Shown piece by piece: positions 5,819-6,246 of a stretch of 6,246 nucleotides of DNA. A program made the translations under genes and the position numbers. This DNA comes from Myxococcota bacterium. GTDB taxonomy: Bacteria > Myxococcota > Polyangia > GCA-2747355 > JAKLHH01. Under the pieces are notes generated by a model. The model was not told the origin of the DNA. It worked only from the letters and a program-made list of their open reading frames with translations, and did not search any database. The stretch covers positions 1 to 6,246 of the forward strand of contig JAKLHH010000477.1 of NCBI GenBank assembly GCA_022710245.1, written 5' to 3'. Numbering within the stretch: position 1 is the first letter of the stretch; each line of letters begins with the position of its first letter.

Positions 5819-6246
5819 ATGATGAGATCACGCTCGCAGCACCGACGGAGTCCGAGGCGTGGGAAGCCCAGGCCCGCCGAGCAGCTCGAGCTCCCCGTCC
5901 GCACCTGGGGTGGTCGCCGCCGGGGCGCGGGGCGGCCGAAGGGGACCGCCAGGCATCCGTCCCATCGGCGCCGGCCAAGGGTGGTGCCGCGCCACCCTCT
6001 GCACGTCAGCTGGAAGCTCGTGGACGACCTGCCGAACGTGCGCGGCCCCGCCACCGCGCGAGGCATCATCGCGGCCATCGCGGCCGGCAAGCAGCGTGAG
6101 GGTTTCCGCGTCGTCCACTTCGCCCTCGAGCGGCGTCACCTGCACCTCATCATCGAGGCGGACAGCGCGGAGGCCCTCTCGCGGGGGCTCCGTGCGCTCG
6201 GCATCCGCATCGCTCGCGCGATCAACCGTGCGCTGGGCCGCCGCGG
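5819..6246 (+). CDS. REP-associated (RAYT-type) Y1 transposase, 3' partial
   Basis: Single-strand DNA transposase of the HUH/Y1 class (IS200-related, TnpA_REP type), expected to cut and join hairpin-bearing DNA. 142 residues are visible before the window ends. Residues 1-20 are basic. Residues 31-42 (GGRRRGAGRPKG) are the Gly/Arg, AT-hook-like motif common near the N-terminus of this group. Residues 61-66 (LHVSWK) form the first beta strand. His107-Leu-His109, followed by LIIEA, is the HUH metal site, preceded by GFRVVHFALERR. Residues 119-140 (ALSRGLRALGIRIARAINRA, then LG) match the helix after the site. The catalytic Tyr lies beyond the window, so integrity cannot be judged. The start is ATG at 5819 or the next codon (5822): an in-frame TAA at 5807-5809 blocks anything upstream. 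There is no Shine-Dalgarno sequence, as expected for a leaderless message. Structured repeats lie about 350 bases upstream. Confidence 0.88.
   Translation, partial: MMRSRSQHRRSPRRGKPRPAEQLELPVRTWGGRRRGAGRPKGTARHPSHRRRPRVVPRHPLHVSWKLVDDLPNVRGPATARGIIAAIAAGKQREGFRVVHFALERRHLHLIIEADSAEALSRGLRALGIRIARAINRALGRR

Noticed and set aside
5047..6099. Long plus-strand open frame carrying an 18-residue repeat protein (RRPGLCGAAARVGRGGCA)
   Set aside because: A 54-base stop-free unit keeps every frame open. The frame has no ribosome-binding site and runs out of frame over the clear transposase gene. The two inter-copy differences give no coding signal.

Overview
The window is very GC-rich and fits a member of the Myxococcota. 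The strongest marker is a secreted protein that ends in a MYXO-CTERM sorting tail (Gly-Cys-Ser, a short hydrophobic helix, then Arg-Arg). A Cys-rich lipoprotein and a high-GC RAYT-type transposase fit the same picture. No genus can be assigned.

Layout. Bases 1-2757 (+) hold most of an inner-membrane RND pump of the CusA/CzcA heavy-metal class, with its first 100 or so residues outside the window. Convergent with it, 2875-3561 (-) encodes a small probable lipoprotein with 24 cysteines besides its lipobox Cys. One stretch of it matches the cysteine spacing of animal somatomedin B domains. Bases 3562-3898 look like a scar. They contain the C-terminal tail of an FtsX-type ABC permease (+) and, abutting it, a possible unidentified gene tail (-). 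Bases 3899-4948 (-) encode an exported protein with a zinc phospholipase C / S1-P1 nuclease-like core and the MYXO-CTERM anchor.

Bases 4949-5818 carry no convincing gene but are rich in repeats. There is a 54-bp tandem array (about 4.5 copies, 5089-5333) with a partial inverted copy at its left edge. Next comes a pair of related stem-loop elements (5368-5471) whose stems differ by compensatory changes while their single-stranded parts are conserved. A strong sigma70-type promoter (5782-5810) then reads into a Y1/HUH transposase of the REP-associated (RAYT) class from 5819, which runs off the right edge. That message is probably leaderless.

How it fits together. The RND pump is presumably the end of a metal-efflux operon lying to the left. 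The two minus-strand genes both encode exported, envelope-bound proteins but are separated by the scar, so they are probably not one operon. The right end reads as a transposase next to structured repeats that it may mobilise, which is the most promising unexplained arrangement here.
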